Source: Streptomyces griseorubiginosus (GTDB lineage Bacteria; Actinomycetota; Actinomycetes; Streptomycetales; Streptomycetaceae). Taken from it: 64,000 bases of DNA. The stretch is taken from positions 1,183,076 to 1,247,075 of the forward strand of contig NZ_KQ948734.1 in NCBI RefSeq assembly GCF_001514195.1, written 5' to 3'. The position numbers were made by a program, and so were the translations under genes. The notes under the pieces are model-generated. The model made no database searches and had not been told where the DNA came from. It worked only from the letters and a program-made list of their open reading frames with translations. The stretch's first letter is position 1. Every line of letters starts with the position of its first letter. This document shows positions 1-8,974 of this stretch, in pieces.

Positions 1-307
1 CGCCGGAGTGGTGGTGCACGACTGCGGGACCCAGACCTGGGTGCGCGGCTGGCTGGCCCGCGAGGCCCGCCGCCGCGGCGGCACCCTGCACCTGCTGCTC
101 CTCGACGTCACGACGGACACCGCGCTCGAGGGTCAGCGCGAGCGCGGCCGGGGCGTCTCCCGGTACGCCTTCCTGCGGCACCGGGGCGCGGCCGCCCGCC
201 TGATCCGCTCCGTGGAACGCGGCGACCTGCCCCCGGGCTGCGGCTCGGCGGTCCTGATCGACCGCGACGCGGCGGACGTCCTGAAGAGGATCGGCTTCAC
301 GGGCTGA
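1..307 (+). CDS. C-terminal part of a P-loop kinase/ATPase-like protein (start outside window)
   Basis: The frame is open from base 2 and ends at TGA 305-307, leaving about 101 residues; the true start lies upstream. The visible part begins with a hydrophobic strand followed by VHDCGT, then an Arg-rich helix, a second hydrophobic strand (LHLLLLDV) and an Arg-rich stretch (QRERGRG) like the lid of small-molecule or zeta-toxin-type P-loop kinases. The Walker A motif would be in the missing N-terminal part. This is a fold-level guess; the substrate is unknown. A 27-28 bp tandem repeat begins at its stop codon. Confidence 0.55.
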   Translation, partial: AGVVVHDCGTQTWVRGWLAREARRRGGTLHLLLLDVTTDTALEGQRERGRGVSRYAFLRHRGAAARLIRSVERGDLPPGCGSAVLIDRDAADVLKRIGFTG

Positions 308-430
308 GCCCACACATCCTGGCCTCCCGTGCCGAGCCGCACATCCTGGCCTCCCGTGCCGAGCCGCACATCCTGGCTTCCCGGGCCGAGCCCACACATC
401 CCGGCTTCCCGGGCCGAGCCACACAGCCGG
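306..430. repeat. Tandem repeat, about 4.5 copies of 27-28 bp
   Basis: Units start with GAGCC and contain CACATCCTGGC: 306-333 (28 bp), 334-360 (27), 361-387 (27), 388-415 (28) and a partial copy at 416-430. Units 1-2 read CTCCCGTGCC where units 3-4 read TTCCCGGGCC, so the array seems to have grown by pairwise duplication. It overlaps the last bases of the upstream stop codon and fills most of the gap before the SseB-like gene. There are no spacers, so it is not CRISPR. Confidence 0.9.
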
Positions 431-485
431 TGCACCCGCTAGCCTTTCAGCCACATCAGCGGTTCACAGCAGGCGGTCAGAACAG

Positions 486-1280
486 ATGGACTTCCCGGCG
501 GATCTTCCCGCGGACTTCCCGGCACAGTCGGCACACCCCCACCCGCACGGCGGGTGGCCCGGCAACGAGCTGGAGGAGGTGCTCTCGGCCTCCCTCGGCA
601 TCCCCTCGGCCGGCGGACGGATCATCGAGGTCCTCGGCCGCAGCTTCGTCTGGGTCCCGCTGCCCAACGGCGGCGGCCCGCACAGCGGGCCCCTCGACCT
701 GCCCACCCTGGAGATCGCCGGCCAGGCGTATGTCCCGGTCTTCAGCTCCGAGGAGCAGTTCCGCCAGGTCGTCGGCTCGCACCTGTCGTACACGATCGCC
801 CCGGCGGTGGAGTTCGCCCGCGGTCTGCCCCCGCACGTGGGCATCGCCGTGAACCCCGACGGCGTGGTCGGTGTCCCGCTGCCGCCCGCCGCGGTCGCCG
901 ACCTGTGCCGGGTGGGCCGCACCCCGCTGGACGGCCCCAACACCGGTGGCCGCGTCAAGCTCTACGAGCCCGACTGGCAGGACGACCCGGTCGACTTCCT
1001 GGCCGCCGCCTCGGCCGAGTTCGCGGCGACCGGCGTGGTCCTCACCGCCCGCCGCTGCCTGGCCGCCATCGAGACGGCCGACCCGGTCATGTTCGTCGGC
1101 GTCGAACTCTCCCAGTGGGAGGGCGACTTGCGCACCCTCCCGATGGACGCCCTGGGCAGGGCCCTCGGCACGACCCCGGTCCGCTGGCCGGTCAACCTGG
1201 TCCTCCTGGACGTGGCGGACGACCCGGTCGGCCACTGGATGCGAGCCCAGGTCCGTCCCTTTTACACCCAGGGGACGTGA
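486..1280 (+). CDS. SseB-like protein (enhanced serine sensitivity family), copy 1
   Basis: 264 residues, ATG start. The N-terminal 20 residues are Asp/Pro/His-rich, followed by an SseB N-terminal-type domain (residues about 25-125) and an SseB C-terminal-type domain (about 130-264) ending WMRAQVRPFYTQGT. The next gene ends with nearly the same block (WMRAGARPFY), so the two are paralogues. SseB is linked in E. coli to serine sensitivity, but its biochemical role is unknown. Cytosolic, no membrane segment. The Shine-Dalgarno sequence is weak. I recall glycine/serine genes just upstream of this pair in other Streptomyces, which would fit, but they are outside this window. Confidence 0.75.
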   Translation: MDFPADLPADFPAQSAHPHPHGGWPGNELEEVLSASLGIPSAGGRIIEVLGRSFVWVPLPNGGGPHSGPLDLPTLEIAGQAYVPVFSSEEQFRQVVGSHLSYTIAPAVEFARGLPPHVGIAVNPDGVVGVPLPPAAVADLCRVGRTPLDGPNTGGRVKLYEPDWQDDPVDFLAAASAEFAATGVVLTARRCLAAIETADPVMFVGVELSQWEGDLRTLPMDALGRALGTTPVRWPVNLVLLDVADDPVGHWMRAQVRPFYTQGT

Positions 1281-1285
1281 CTCCG

Positions 1286-1309
1286 CAGGGGCGCGGGGAA
1301 CTGCGCGAC
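1286..1309 (+). repeat. Streptomyces interspersed GC-rich repeat, copy A
   Basis: The core is CAGGGGCGCGGGGAACTGCG followed by CGAC, five bases after the stop codon of the first SseB-like gene. The same 24-base core recurs at 8785-8808. The similarity extends loosely downstream (ACCCGCA and GACGA-like blocks). From memory this core is very common in Streptomyces intergenic regions. The GCGC ends can pair around the middle as a short hairpin. Confidence 0.85.
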
Positions 1310-1413
1310 GAGCCACAGACGACCCGCACTCGCCGACGACGCACAGGTCCCCACCCGGTAGGCGCTTAAGCTGGTTTCATACTCGGGGAACTTTCAAGAA
1401 GGGGCGATACGAC

Positions 1414-2208
1414 GTGAGCGCCAGCGGCACCGCGACCGGCACGGTCGAGCACATGCTGCGCCAGGTGACCCCCGGGCGCTACGACGCCTACGAGGCACTG
1501 CTGCGCGCCCTCGCGACCCCCACCGCCGGCCAGGTCTGGATGCTGCTGTGGCACGGCCAGGCCGGCTCCCCGGACGCCCAGTACGGAAACATGGAGGTCG
1601 ACGGCCACGGCTACGCCCCCTGCGTGACCTCGGCCCAGGAACTCTCCGCCAGCGGCTGGAACCGTTCCTACGAGGTCGTCGACGGAGTCGACGTGGCCCG
1701 CACCCTCTACCCCGACCACTACGGCCTCTGGCTCAACCCGCACGCCCCGGGCGGCGGCGTCGGCATCCCCTGGCTCGACCTGCGCCGCATCGCCACCGGC
1801 CTGGAGCGCCAGCCCGCCGGCCCGCTCCGGCTCTCGGAACCCGGCATCGAGGTCCCGCAGTTCTACGCCCTGCTCGTGCAGAACGCCCACCGCACCCCGG
1901 CGGTCCGCTCCCTGCGCCGTGCCTGGGTGCAGCCGGCGCTCGGGGCGCCGTATCTCGCCATCGGCCTGGATGTGTACGACACCAGCCCGTCGGCCGTGGA
2001 CTCGGTGCGCGCGATGATGCAGCAGTCCATCGGCGCGGTACCGGAGGGGCTGCCGGTGTCGACCGTGGCGATGTCCGACGAGTACGACCCGGTGGCGCTG
2101 TGGATGCGCGCGGGGGCCCGGCCCTTCTACGACCGTGAGGCGCACGGCGCGCCCGCGCAGGCCCCGGCGGCCGGGTACGGCTATCCCCCGGCCCGGGGTG
2201 CTTACTGA
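1414..2208 (+). CDS. SseB-like protein, copy 2
   Basis: 264 residues from GTG 1414; the Shine-Dalgarno sequence AAGAAGGGG (1396-1404) supports this start. The open frame runs much further upstream, but only as a shadow of the previous gene. It has an SseB C-terminal-type domain, with residues 1-120 containing VWMLLWHG and residues 130-250 ending WMRAGARPFYDRE, followed by a Pro/Ala/Tyr-rich tail (APAAGYGYPPARGAY). It is the paralogue of the gene at 486-1280, with which it probably shares a function. No catalytic motif is evident. Confidence 0.75.
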   Translation: MSASGTATGTVEHMLRQVTPGRYDAYEALLRALATPTAGQVWMLLWHGQAGSPDAQYGNMEVDGHGYAPCVTSAQELSASGWNRSYEVVDGVDVARTLYPDHYGLWLNPHAPGGGVGIPWLDLRRIATGLERQPAGPLRLSEPGIEVPQFYALLVQNAHRTPAVRSLRRAWVQPALGAPYLAIGLDVYDTSPSAVDSVRAMMQQSIGAVPEGLPVSTVAMSDEYDPVALWMRAGARPFYDREAHGAPAQAPAAGYGYPPARGAY

Positions 2209-2543
2209 GAGCTACGGCAACCCGTTCGGCTCGTTTACGTAACAGCCACGTTTCTTCGCGCGTAGATAGCGGCGAATCGCGACAGGTGTCCCTTATTGTG
2301 CCGTTCTGTCCCAACTGGCATGCGTCCGGGAGGCGTTACCCGCTGTTCGGATAACGGAATCCCTCGTACTGCATCACGGTTACGCATACTTTCTTCGCCA
2401 GACCTGGCGGGTGATCGCAGCGAAGCTGAAGACTCCCCAGGCAGACGCAGGAACAGACGTTCCTGTGAGCTGAGCAAGTCGACAAAGCCGTAATCCACGG
2501 CGGGTGTAGGCCGGTCACCACCGGCGAGAGGGGTCGGGTCACT
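2209..2543 (+). promoter_or_regulatory. 335-bp non-coding leader/promoter region of the peptide importer operon
   Basis: No convincing gene. A possible 65-codon frame at 2296-2493 lacks a ribosome-binding site and any recognisable content. The region is clearly poorer in GC than its flanks (for example around 2220-2400), as expected for a promoter. Inverted arms CGTTA/TAACG occur near 2333-2355, and a TAGATA hexamer occurs near 2264. I cannot assign a single promoter. The promoter of the five-gene operon must lie here. Confidence 0.5.
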
Positions 2544-3542
2544 GTGACCGCACCGATCGAGACCACCGGGGCGCAGGCCGAGGCGCAGCCTGAGGCTGTC
2601 CTCGCCGGCGCCGGCAAGGGGCAGATCGAGGGCCGTTCCCTGGGGCAGATCGCCTGGTCCCGTTTCAAGAGGGACAGGGTGGCGGTCGCCGGTGGCGTGA
2701 TCGTCATCCTGCTGATCCTGATCGCGGTGCTGGCCCGTCCGATCCAGGCGATCTTCGACCTGGACCCGAACGCCCTGCACCAGGACCTCATCGACCCCAA
2801 CACCTCGCTGCCCAAGGGCGCCTGGGGCGGCATGAGCTGGGACCACCCGCTCGGCGTGGAGCCGAAGTTCGGCCGCGACATCGCCACCCGCATCCTCGAG
2901 GGCTCCTGGGTCTCGCTGGTCGTGGCCTTCGGCGCCACCATCCTGTCGAACACCATCGGCGCGGTCCTCGGCGTGGTCGCCGGGTACTACGGCGGCCGGG
3001 TCGACACGATCATCAGCCGGCTGATGGACACCTTCCTGGCGTTCCCGCTGCTGCTGTTCGCCATCGCCATCTCGGCCACCCTGCAGGGCGGCGCCTTCGG
3101 GCTGGAGGGTCTGCCGCTGCACATCAGCGTGCTGATCTTCATCATCGGCTTCTTCAACTGGCCCTACCTGGGCCGTATCGTGCGCGGCCAGACCCTGGCC
3201 CTGCGCGAGCGGGAGTTCGTCGACGCGTCCCGGGGGATGGGGGCCAAGGGGCCCTACATCCTCTTCCGGGAACTGCTGCCGAACCTCGTCGGCCCGATCA
3301 TCGTCTACTCGACGCTGCTCATCCCGACCAACATCCTCTTCGAGGCGTCCCTCAGTTTCCTCGGCGTCGGCATCCAGCCTCCGCAGGCGTCCTGGGGCGG
3401 CATGATCAACCAGGCGGTCGACTACTACCAGGTCGACCCCCAGTTCATGATCGTGCCTGGTCTGGCCATCTTCGTGACCGTCCTCGCGTTCAACCTGCTC
3501 GGCGACGGTCTCCGCGACGCTCTCGACCCGCGCAGCCGCTGA
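2544..3542 (+). CDS. Oligopeptide ABC transporter permease (OppC/DppC type)
   Basis: 332 residues from GTG 2544. A cytoplasmic N-terminal segment of about 45 residues contains the OppC_N-type IAWSRFKRDRVAV. It is followed by a first membrane helix (VIVILLILIAVLA), a periplasmic loop and a BPD_transp_1 domain with about five helices. The coupling-helix region reads REFVDASRGMGAKGPYILFREL (EAA loop). It is the first gene of a five-gene peptide import operon with its lipoprotein, partner permease and two ATPases immediately downstream. The order permease-binding protein-permease-ATPase-ATPase is the same as in the Streptomyces bldK cluster, but this is a second, separate system and its peptide is unknown. 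Confidence 0.93.
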   Translation: MTAPIETTGAQAEAQPEAVLAGAGKGQIEGRSLGQIAWSRFKRDRVAVAGGVIVILLILIAVLARPIQAIFDLDPNALHQDLIDPNTSLPKGAWGGMSWDHPLGVEPKFGRDIATRILEGSWVSLVVAFGATILSNTIGAVLGVVAGYYGGRVDTIISRLMDTFLAFPLLLFAIAISATLQGGAFGLEGLPLHISVLIFIIGFFNWPYLGRIVRGQTLALREREFVDASRGMGAKGPYILFRELLPNLVGPIIVYSTLLIPTNILFEASLSFLGVGIQPPQASWGGMINQAVDYYQVDPQFMIVPGLAIFVTVLAFNLLGDGLRDALDPRSR

Positions 3543-3601
3543 CCAACGGCGGCGGTGAGAGTCCACAAGATTTCCGACAATTGAAGGGGAAGCAGACCAT
3601 C

Positions 3602-5353
3602 ATGCGAAGGTCAGCGCTGGCCGCAGTGGCGGCCATCGGCAGTGCGAGCCTGTTGCTCTCGGCTTGCAGCAAGGCCGATGACAACGACGGTGGAGACGGA
3701 AGCAAGTCGGCAGGGGCCAACGCAGCGACCAAGGGTGTCGTCAACGCCTCCACCCAGAAGGGTGGGACGGTCACGTACGAGTACTCCGACGTCCCGGACT
3801 CCTTCGACCCCGGCAACACGTACTACGCCTACATGTACAACCTCAGCCGGCTCTACGCCCGCCCGCTGATGACCTTCCAGCCCGGTCCGGGCGAGGAGGG
3901 CAACAAGCTGGTCCCGGACCTCGCCGCGAGCGCCGGTCAGCCCAGCGACGGCGGCAAGACCTGGACGTACAAGATCCGTTCGGGTCTGAAGTTCCAGGAC
4001 GGCACCCCGATCACCTCGAAGGACGTCAAGTACGCCGTCGAGCGCTCCAACTTCGCGCGTGACGTGCTCTCCCTCGGTCCGAACTACTTCCAGCAGTTCC
4101 TGACCGGCGGCAAGAACTACAAGGGCCCCTACAAGGACAAGAGCCCCGAGGGCCTGAAGTCCATCGAGACGCCGGACGACACCACGATCGTCTTCAAGCT
4201 CGACCGTCCCTTCCAGGAGTTCGACTACCTGGTCGCGACCCCGCAGACGGCTCCGGTCCCGCAGGCCAAGGACACCGGCGTCGACTACGTCAAGAACATC
4301 GTGTCCTCGGGCTCGTACAAGTTCCAGAGCTACAAGGAGGGCCAGGAGGCCGTCCTCGTCCGCAACGAGAACTGGGACCCGAAGACCGACCCGCTGCGCA
4401 AGCAGTACCCGGACAAGATCGTCGTCAAGCTGAAGGTCAACGCCGAGACGATCGACCAGGACGTCCAGGCCGGCGACGCCATCGACCTCGGTGGTACCGG
4501 TGTCCAGGCCGCCACCCAGGCGAAGGTCGTCAACGACTCCAAGCTGAAGGCCAACACGGACAACACCTACGGTGGCCGTCTGGTCTACATGGCGATCAAC
4601 ACCCAGGTCGCGCCGTTCGACAAGGTCGAGTGCCGCAAGGCCGTCGAGTACGCCATCGACAAGGTCTCCGTGCAGACCGCCGAGGGCGGCCCGATCCGCG
4701 GTGACATCGCCACCACCGTGCTGCCGCCGGACGTCATCGGCTACCAGAAGGCCGACGTCTACGCGACCGACGGCAACAAGGGCGACGTGGCCAAGGCCAA
4801 GGAGCAGCTGAAGGCCTGCGGCAAGTCGACCATCAGCACCAACCTCTCGGCGCGCAGCGACCGTCCGCAGGAGATCGACGCGGCCACCGCGATCATCGCC
4901 TCGCTGAAGAAGGTCGGCATCAACGCCAGCCTGAAGCAGTACCCGTCGGGCAAGTACTTCACCGACTACGCCGGTGTGCCCACCTTCGACAAGAAGCAGA
5001 ACATCGGCCTGCACATGATGCAGTGGGGTGCCGACTGGAACTCCGGTTACGGCTTCCTCCAGCAGATCCTCAACGGCGGCGCCATCGGCACCTCCGGCAA
5101 CACCAACCTCTCGTACCTGAACGACAAGCAGATCAACGAGATGCTGGAGAAGGCCATCGCCACCGAGGACGACGCCACGCGCAACGGCCTGTACGCCCAG
5201 ATCGACAAGCGTGCGATGGACCTGGGGGCGCTGGTCCCGCTGACCTACTTCAAGGTCCTGCTGTACCGTCCGGCCGGCTTCACCAACCTGGTGTCCACGG
5301 CGGCCTTCAGCGGTCAGTACGACTACCTCAACATCGGCACGACCAAGAAGTAG
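3602..5353 (+). CDS. Peptide-binding lipoprotein (SBP family 5)
   Basis: 583 residues. The ATG at 3602 is chosen because it follows GAAGGGGAAG (about 3583-3592) and gives a classical lipoprotein signal: MRRSA, a hydrophobic core, and lipobox LLSAC with Cys at about residue 22. The earlier in-frame TTG at 3581 would sit inside the Shine-Dalgarno sequence. The mature part has family-5 solute-binding features (GLKFQDGTPITSKDVKYAVE, DYVKNIVSSGSYKF, WGADWNSGYGFLQQIL). It should capture oligopeptides outside the membrane and hand them to the flanking permeases. A strong stem-loop (5377-5410) follows, which could keep this gene more abundant than the downstream genes. Confidence 0.95.
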   Translation: MRRSALAAVAAIGSASLLLSACSKADDNDGGDGSKSAGANAATKGVVNASTQKGGTVTYEYSDVPDSFDPGNTYYAYMYNLSRLYARPLMTFQPGPGEEGNKLVPDLAASAGQPSDGGKTWTYKIRSGLKFQDGTPITSKDVKYAVERSNFARDVLSLGPNYFQQFLTGGKNYKGPYKDKSPEGLKSIETPDDTTIVFKLDRPFQEFDYLVATPQTAPVPQAKDTGVDYVKNIVSSGSYKFQSYKEGQEAVLVRNENWDPKTDPLRKQYPDKIVVKLKVNAETIDQDVQAGDAIDLGGTGVQAATQAKVVNDSKLKANTDNTYGGRLVYMAINTQVAPFDKVECRKAVEYAIDKVSVQTAEGGPIRGDIATTVLPPDVIGYQKADVYATDGNKGDVAKAKEQLKACGKSTISTNLSARSDRPQEIDAATAIIASLKKVGINASLKQYPSGKYFTDYAGVPTFDKKQNIGLHMMQWGADWNSGYGFLQQILNGGAIGTSGNTNLSYLNDKQINEMLEKAIATEDDATRNGLYAQIDKRAMDLGALVPLTYFKVLLYRPAGFTNLVSTAAFSGQYDYLNIGTTKK

Positions 5354-5376
5354 CCCCGGAAGGCAGGTGAAGGCAT

Positions 5377-5410
5377 TGGTGCCCGTGGGCTTCGCGGCCC
5401 ACGGGCACCA
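5377..5410 (+). terminator. Perfect 14-bp stem-loop between binding protein and permease genes
   Basis: The arms TGGTGCCCGTGGGC (5377-5390) and GCCCACGGGCACCA (5397-5410) pair perfectly around the loop TTCGCG. There is no T-run. Placed inside an operon directly after the binding-protein gene, such a structure usually acts as a partial terminator or 3'-stabilising hairpin, giving excess binding protein over the membrane components. The function here is inferred. Confidence 0.8.
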
Positions 5411-5422
5411 GCGCCGGTCCCC

Positions 5423-6430
5423 GTGATCTCGTACATCCTCCGTCGGACGTTCGCGGCAGTGATCCTGCTGTTGGTCGTCACCGCGGTCACCTTCGCGATC
5501 TTCTTCCTGCTGCCGCGGATGGCCGGCCAGACCGCCGACCAGCTCGCGCAGCAGTACCTCGGGAAGAGCCCGTCGAAGGCGGACATCCTCGCGGTCAAGC
5601 AGAACCTGGGTCTGGACGACCCCCTGTACCTCCAGTACTGGCACTTCATCAAGGGTGTCGTGTCCGGGGCCACCTACAACCTGGGTCCCACCACCGCGCA
5701 CTGCGACGCACCGTGCTTCGGCTACTCCTTCAAGACCCACGAGGCGGTCTGGCCGCAGCTCACCTCGCGCATCCCCGTGACCGCGTCGCTGGCCCTCGGT
5801 GCCGCCGTGCTGTGGCTGGTCTCCGGTGTCGTGATCGGTGTGATCTCCGCGCTCAAGCCCGGCAGCTTCTTCGACCGCAGCTTCATGGGCGTCGCCCTCG
5901 CCGGTGTCTCGCTGCCCATGTTCTTCACGGGCAACCTGGCGCTGCTGCTCTTCACCTACCAGTGGCCGATCTTCGGCCGCACCTATGTGCCGTTCACGGA
6001 GAACCCGGCCCAGTGGGCCAACACGCTCTTCCCGGCCTGGTGCTCGCTCGCCCTGCTGTACTCCGCCATCTACGCGCGGCTGACCCGTTCGGGCATGCTG
6101 GAGACGATGAACGAGGACTTCATCCGCACGGCCCGCGCCAAGGGCCTGCGCGAGCGCAACGTGGTCGGCCGGCACGGCCTGAGGGCCGCCCTGACGCCGA
6201 TCATCACGGTGTTCGGCATGGACCTGGGTCTGCTGCTCGGCGGTGCGGTGATCACCGAGACCGTGTTCTCGCTGCCCGGCATCGGTCAGTACGCGGTCCA
6301 GGGCATCACCGACAACGACCTGCCCCCGATCCTCGGCGTCACCCTGCTGGCCGCCATCTTCGTCGTCGTAGCAAATCTCCTGGTGGACCTGTTGTACGCC
6401 GCCGCCGACCCGCGGGTGAGGCTCTCGTGA
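5423..6430 (+). CDS. Oligopeptide ABC transporter permease (OppB/DppB type)
   Basis: 335 residues from GTG 5423. The N-terminus [20 protein letters not shown] is the usual first helix of DppB-type permeases. Then come a long external loop and a BPD_transp_1 domain. The EAA loop reads [20 protein letters not shown], followed by helices ending in [16 protein letters not shown]. The last bases overlap the next gene by GTGA (6427-6430), so translation of the ATPase gene is probably coupled. It forms the heterodimeric channel with the first permease of this operon. There is no strong Shine-Dalgarno sequence in front of the start, which lies 13 bases after the stem-loop. Confidence 0.93.
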   Translation: MISYILRRTFAAVILLLVVTAVTFAIFFLLPRMAGQTADQLAQQYLGKSPSKADILAVKQNLGLDDPLYLQYWHFIKGVVSGATYNLGPTTAHCDAPCFGYSFKTHEAVWPQLTSRIPVTASLALGAAVLWLVSGVVIGVISALKPGSFFDRSFMGVALAGVSLPMFFTGNLALLLFTYQWPIFGRTYVPFTENPAQWANTLFPAWCSLALLYSAIYARLTRSGMLETMNEDFIRTARAKGLRERNVVGRHGLRAALTPIITVFGMDLGLLLGGAVITETVFSLPGIGQYAVQGITDNDLPPILGVTLLAAIFVVVANLLVDLLYAAADPRVRLS

Positions 6431-7518
6431 CCGAACTGTCCAAGACCGGTGCCGCCCTGGGCGAGCCCGCGCCCGGCAACGCTCCCGACGCCTTCCTCGC
6501 GGTCCGCGACCTCAAGGTGCACTTCCCGACCGACGACGGCCTGGTCAAGTCCGTCGACGGGCTCAGCTTCGAGGTGGAGAAGGGCAAGACCCTCTGCATC
6601 GTCGGCGAGTCCGGGTCCGGGAAGTCCGTCACCTCGCTGGCGATCATGGGCCTGCACCGGCTGGGGGCGCGCGGCAAGAACGTGCAGATGTCCGGCGAGA
6701 TCTGGCTGGGCGGCAAGGAGCTGGTCTCCGCCGACCCGGACGAGGTGCGTCGGCTTCGCGGTCGCGAGATGGCGATGATCTTCCAGGACCCGCTGTCCGC
6801 GATGCACCCGTACTACACGATCGGCAACCAGATCGTGGAGGCGTACCGGGTCCACCACGACGTCAACAAGAAGACCGCGCGCAAGCGGGCCATCGAGATG
6901 CTCGACCGGGTCGGCATCCCCGAGCCCGACAAGCGTGTCGACGGTTACCCGCACGAGTTCTCCGGCGGTATGCGCCAGCGCGCGATGATCGCCATGGCGC
7001 TGGTCAACAACCCCGAGCTGCTCATCGCGGACGAGCCGACGACGGCCCTCGACGTCACCGTCCAGGCGCAGATCCTCGACCTGATCCGCGACCTCCAGAA
7101 GGAGTTCGGCTCCGCGGTCGTCCTCATCACCCACGACCTGGGTGTGGTCGCCGAGATCGCCGACGACGTCCTCGTGATGTACGGCGGCCGGTGCGTGGAG
7201 CGCGGCAGCGTCGACGACGTCTTCGAGCGCCCGCAGCACCCGTACACCTGGGGTCTGCTGGGCTCGATGCCGCGCATCGACCGGGAGACCTCCGAGCGGC
7301 TCATCCCCGTCAAGGGCCAGCCGCCGAGCCTCATCAACGTCCCCTCGGGCTGCGCCTTCCACCCCCGCTGCCCGTACGCGGACATCCCCAAGGGCGATGT
7401 CACCCGTACCGTGCGCCCGGAGCTCCAGCAGGTCGGCGGCGGGCACTTCTCCGCGTGCCACCTCTCGCCGGAGGACCGCACGCGGATCTGGACCGAAGAG
7501 ATTGCGCCGAAGCTGTGA
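6427..7518 (+). CDS. Oligopeptide ABC transporter ATPase (OppD/DppD type)
   Basis: 363 residues. GTG 6427 overlaps the permease stop by four bases. Walker A is GESGSGKS (about residues 60-67), the signature is FSGGMRQR, Walker B is [13 protein letters not shown], and the H-loop is [10 protein letters not shown]. The C-terminal oligopeptide-transporter extension has the Cys-rich block [11 protein letters not shown] plus a later Cys (SACHLS), which in many Dpp/Opp ATPases hold an iron-sulfur cluster. It hydrolyses ATP on the inner face of the membrane, paired with the next gene's product. It ends with a second GTGA overlap. Confidence 0.94.
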   Translation: MTELSKTGAALGEPAPGNAPDAFLAVRDLKVHFPTDDGLVKSVDGLSFEVEKGKTLCIVGESGSGKSVTSLAIMGLHRLGARGKNVQMSGEIWLGGKELVSADPDEVRRLRGREMAMIFQDPLSAMHPYYTIGNQIVEAYRVHHDVNKKTARKRAIEMLDRVGIPEPDKRVDGYPHEFSGGMRQRAMIAMALVNNPELLIADEPTTALDVTVQAQILDLIRDLQKEFGSAVVLITHDLGVVAEIADDVLVMYGGRCVERGSVDDVFERPQHPYTWGLLGSMPRIDRETSERLIPVKGQPPSLINVPSGCAFHPRCPYADIPKGDVTRTVRPELQQVGGGHFSACHLSPEDRTRIWTEEIAPKL

Positions 7519-8876
7519 GTGAGACGAAGAAGACGGATGCGGATGTGAGCACCGCCCCCGACGAGCGCGAGGTGCTGCTCAAGGTCGAGGGGTTGCAGAA
7601 GCACTTCCCGATCCGCAAGGGCGTGCTCCAGCGCCAGGTCGGCGCGGTCAAGGCCGTCGACGGCATCGACTTCGAGGTCCGCAAGGGCGAGACGCTCGGT
7701 GTGGTCGGCGAGTCGGGCTGCGGCAAGTCGACCATGGGCCGGGTCATCACGCGGCTCCAGGAACCGACCGGCGGCTCGATCCACTTCGAGGGCCAGGACA
7801 TCACACGGCTGAAGCCGGCCGGGATGCGTCCGCTGCGGCGGGACATCCAGATGATCTTCCAGGACCCGTACGGCTCCCTGAACCCCCGCCACACCATCGG
7901 CGGAATCGTCTCGGCACCCTTCCGCCTCCAGGGCGTGGAGCCCGAGGGCGGGGTGAAGAAGGAGGTCCAGCGCCTCCTGGAGCTGGTCGGCCTGAGCCCC
8001 GAGCACTACAACCGCTACCCGCACGAGTTCTCCGGCGGTCAGCGTCAGCGCATCGGCATCGCGAGGGCGCTCGCCCTCAAGCCGAAGCTGGTGGTGGCCG
8101 ACGAGCCGGTGTCGGCCCTCGACGTGTCGATCCAGGCGCAGGTCGTGAACCTCATGGACGACCTCCAGGACGAGCTCGGCCTGACGTACGTGATCATCGC
8201 GCACGACCTCTCGGTGGTCCGGCACGTCTCGGACCGCATCGCGGTGATGTACCTCGGCAAGATCGTCGAACTCGCCGACCGCACCTCGCTGTACGAGGCG
8301 CCGATGCACCCGTACACCAAGGCCCTGATGTCCGCGGTCCCGGTGCCGGACCCCAAGCGCCGGGGCGCCAAGTCCGAGCGCATCCTGCTGCGCGGCGACG
8401 TCCCGTCCCCGATCTCCCCTCCCTCCGGCTGCCGTTTCCACACGCGCTGCTGGAAGGCGACGGAGGTCTGCAAGACGACCGAGCCGCAGCTGATCGAGCT
8501 GCGCCCGGGCCAGCGGGTGGCCTGCCACCACCCGGAGAACTTCGCGGACCAGGCTCCGCAGGACACGGTCCTGCTGTCGGTGGCCAAGGAGGCGGCATCG
8601 CTGGTCGCCGACGAGGTCCTTGCGGAGTCCGCGGAGACGTCGGCGGCGGTGGCGGCGGAGGTGGCTTCGCCGGAGACGGCGGGGGTGGCCGACACCGAGG
8701 TGTCCGAGGAAGTCTCCGAGAAGCCCGAGGTAAAGATCACGAAGACGGGCCCGGGCGCCAAGACCGAGGATCAGTCGACCCACTCAGGGGCGCGGGGAAC
8801 TGCGCGACCGACCCCCACTGACCCGCAGCCGACCGACGAACCGGAAGCTCCGAGTCAGGAGTCAACCGACAGTTAA
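7515..8876 (+). CDS. Oligopeptide ABC transporter ATPase (OppF/DppF type) with long acidic tail
   Basis: 453 residues from GTG 7515 (GTGA overlap with the previous stop). Walker A is GESGCGKS, the signature is FSGGQRQR, Walker B is [13 protein letters not shown], and the Cys block is [15 protein letters not shown] with VACHH. The family fold ends near residue 340. About 110 extra residues follow, rich in Glu, Ala, Ser, Thr and Pro, and probably disordered. Residues about 424-432 are encoded by an interspersed GC-rich repeat (8785-8808) that is intergenic elsewhere in this window, suggesting the frame was extended when the repeat arrived. It is the last gene of the import operon. Confidence 0.93.
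   Translation: MSETKKTDADVSTAPDEREVLLKVEGLQKHFPIRKGVLQRQVGAVKAVDGIDFEVRKGETLGVVGESGCGKSTMGRVITRLQEPTGGSIHFEGQDITRLKPAGMRPLRRDIQMIFQDPYGSLNPRHTIGGIVSAPFRLQGVEPEGGVKKEVQRLLELVGLSPEHYNRYPHEFSGGQRQRIGIARALALKPKLVVADEPVSALDVSIQAQVVNLMDDLQDELGLTYVIIAHDLSVVRHVSDRIAVMYLGKIVELADRTSLYEAPMHPYTKALMSAVPVPDPKRRGAKSERILLRGDVPSPISPPSGCRFHTRCWKATEVCKTTEPQLIELRPGQRVACHHPENFADQAPQDTVLLSVAKEAASLVADEVLAESAETSAAVAAEVASPETAGVADTEVSEEVSEKPEVKITKTGPGAKTEDQSTHSGARGTARPTPTDPQPTDEPEAPSQESTDS
8785..8808 (+). repeat. Streptomyces interspersed GC-rich repeat, copy B, inside the oppF-like 3' end
   Basis: This is the same 24-base core as 1286-1309 (CAGGGGCGCGGGGAACTGCG then CGAC), here translated as part of SGARGTAR in the tail of the ATPase. 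Further partial similarity (ACCCGCA, GACCGACGA) continues to about 8839. Being inside a reading frame is unusual for an element that is otherwise intergenic. Confidence 0.85.
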
Positions 8877-8877
8877 C

Positions 8878-8902
8878 GCATGACGAGTTGGCAAAGTCAT
8901 GC
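8878..8902. promoter_or_regulatory. Inverted repeat between oppF-like and M1 peptidase genes
   Basis: The arms GCATGAC (8878-8884) and GTCATGC (8896-8902) match perfectly with an 11-base spacer, starting two bases after the ATPase stop codon. It could be a weak terminator for the import operon or an operator for the downstream secreted peptidase. The sequence alone does not decide. Confidence 0.5.
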
Positions 8903-8974
8903 ACATGCCCGAACGGGAGAGTGAAGAGTCGTCCCTGTCCGACGTATCGGTACAGGCTCGAAAGGGACGACACC

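Noticed and set aside
306..430. CRISPR array
   Set aside because: Units abut without spacers.
2296..2493. 65-codon frame in the gap before the peptide importer
   Set aside because: No ribosome site, no bias in codon third positions, nothing recognisable.
3611..6175. 854-codon minus-strand frame
   Set aside because: Antisense shadow of the lipoprotein and permease genes, whose motifs are unambiguous.
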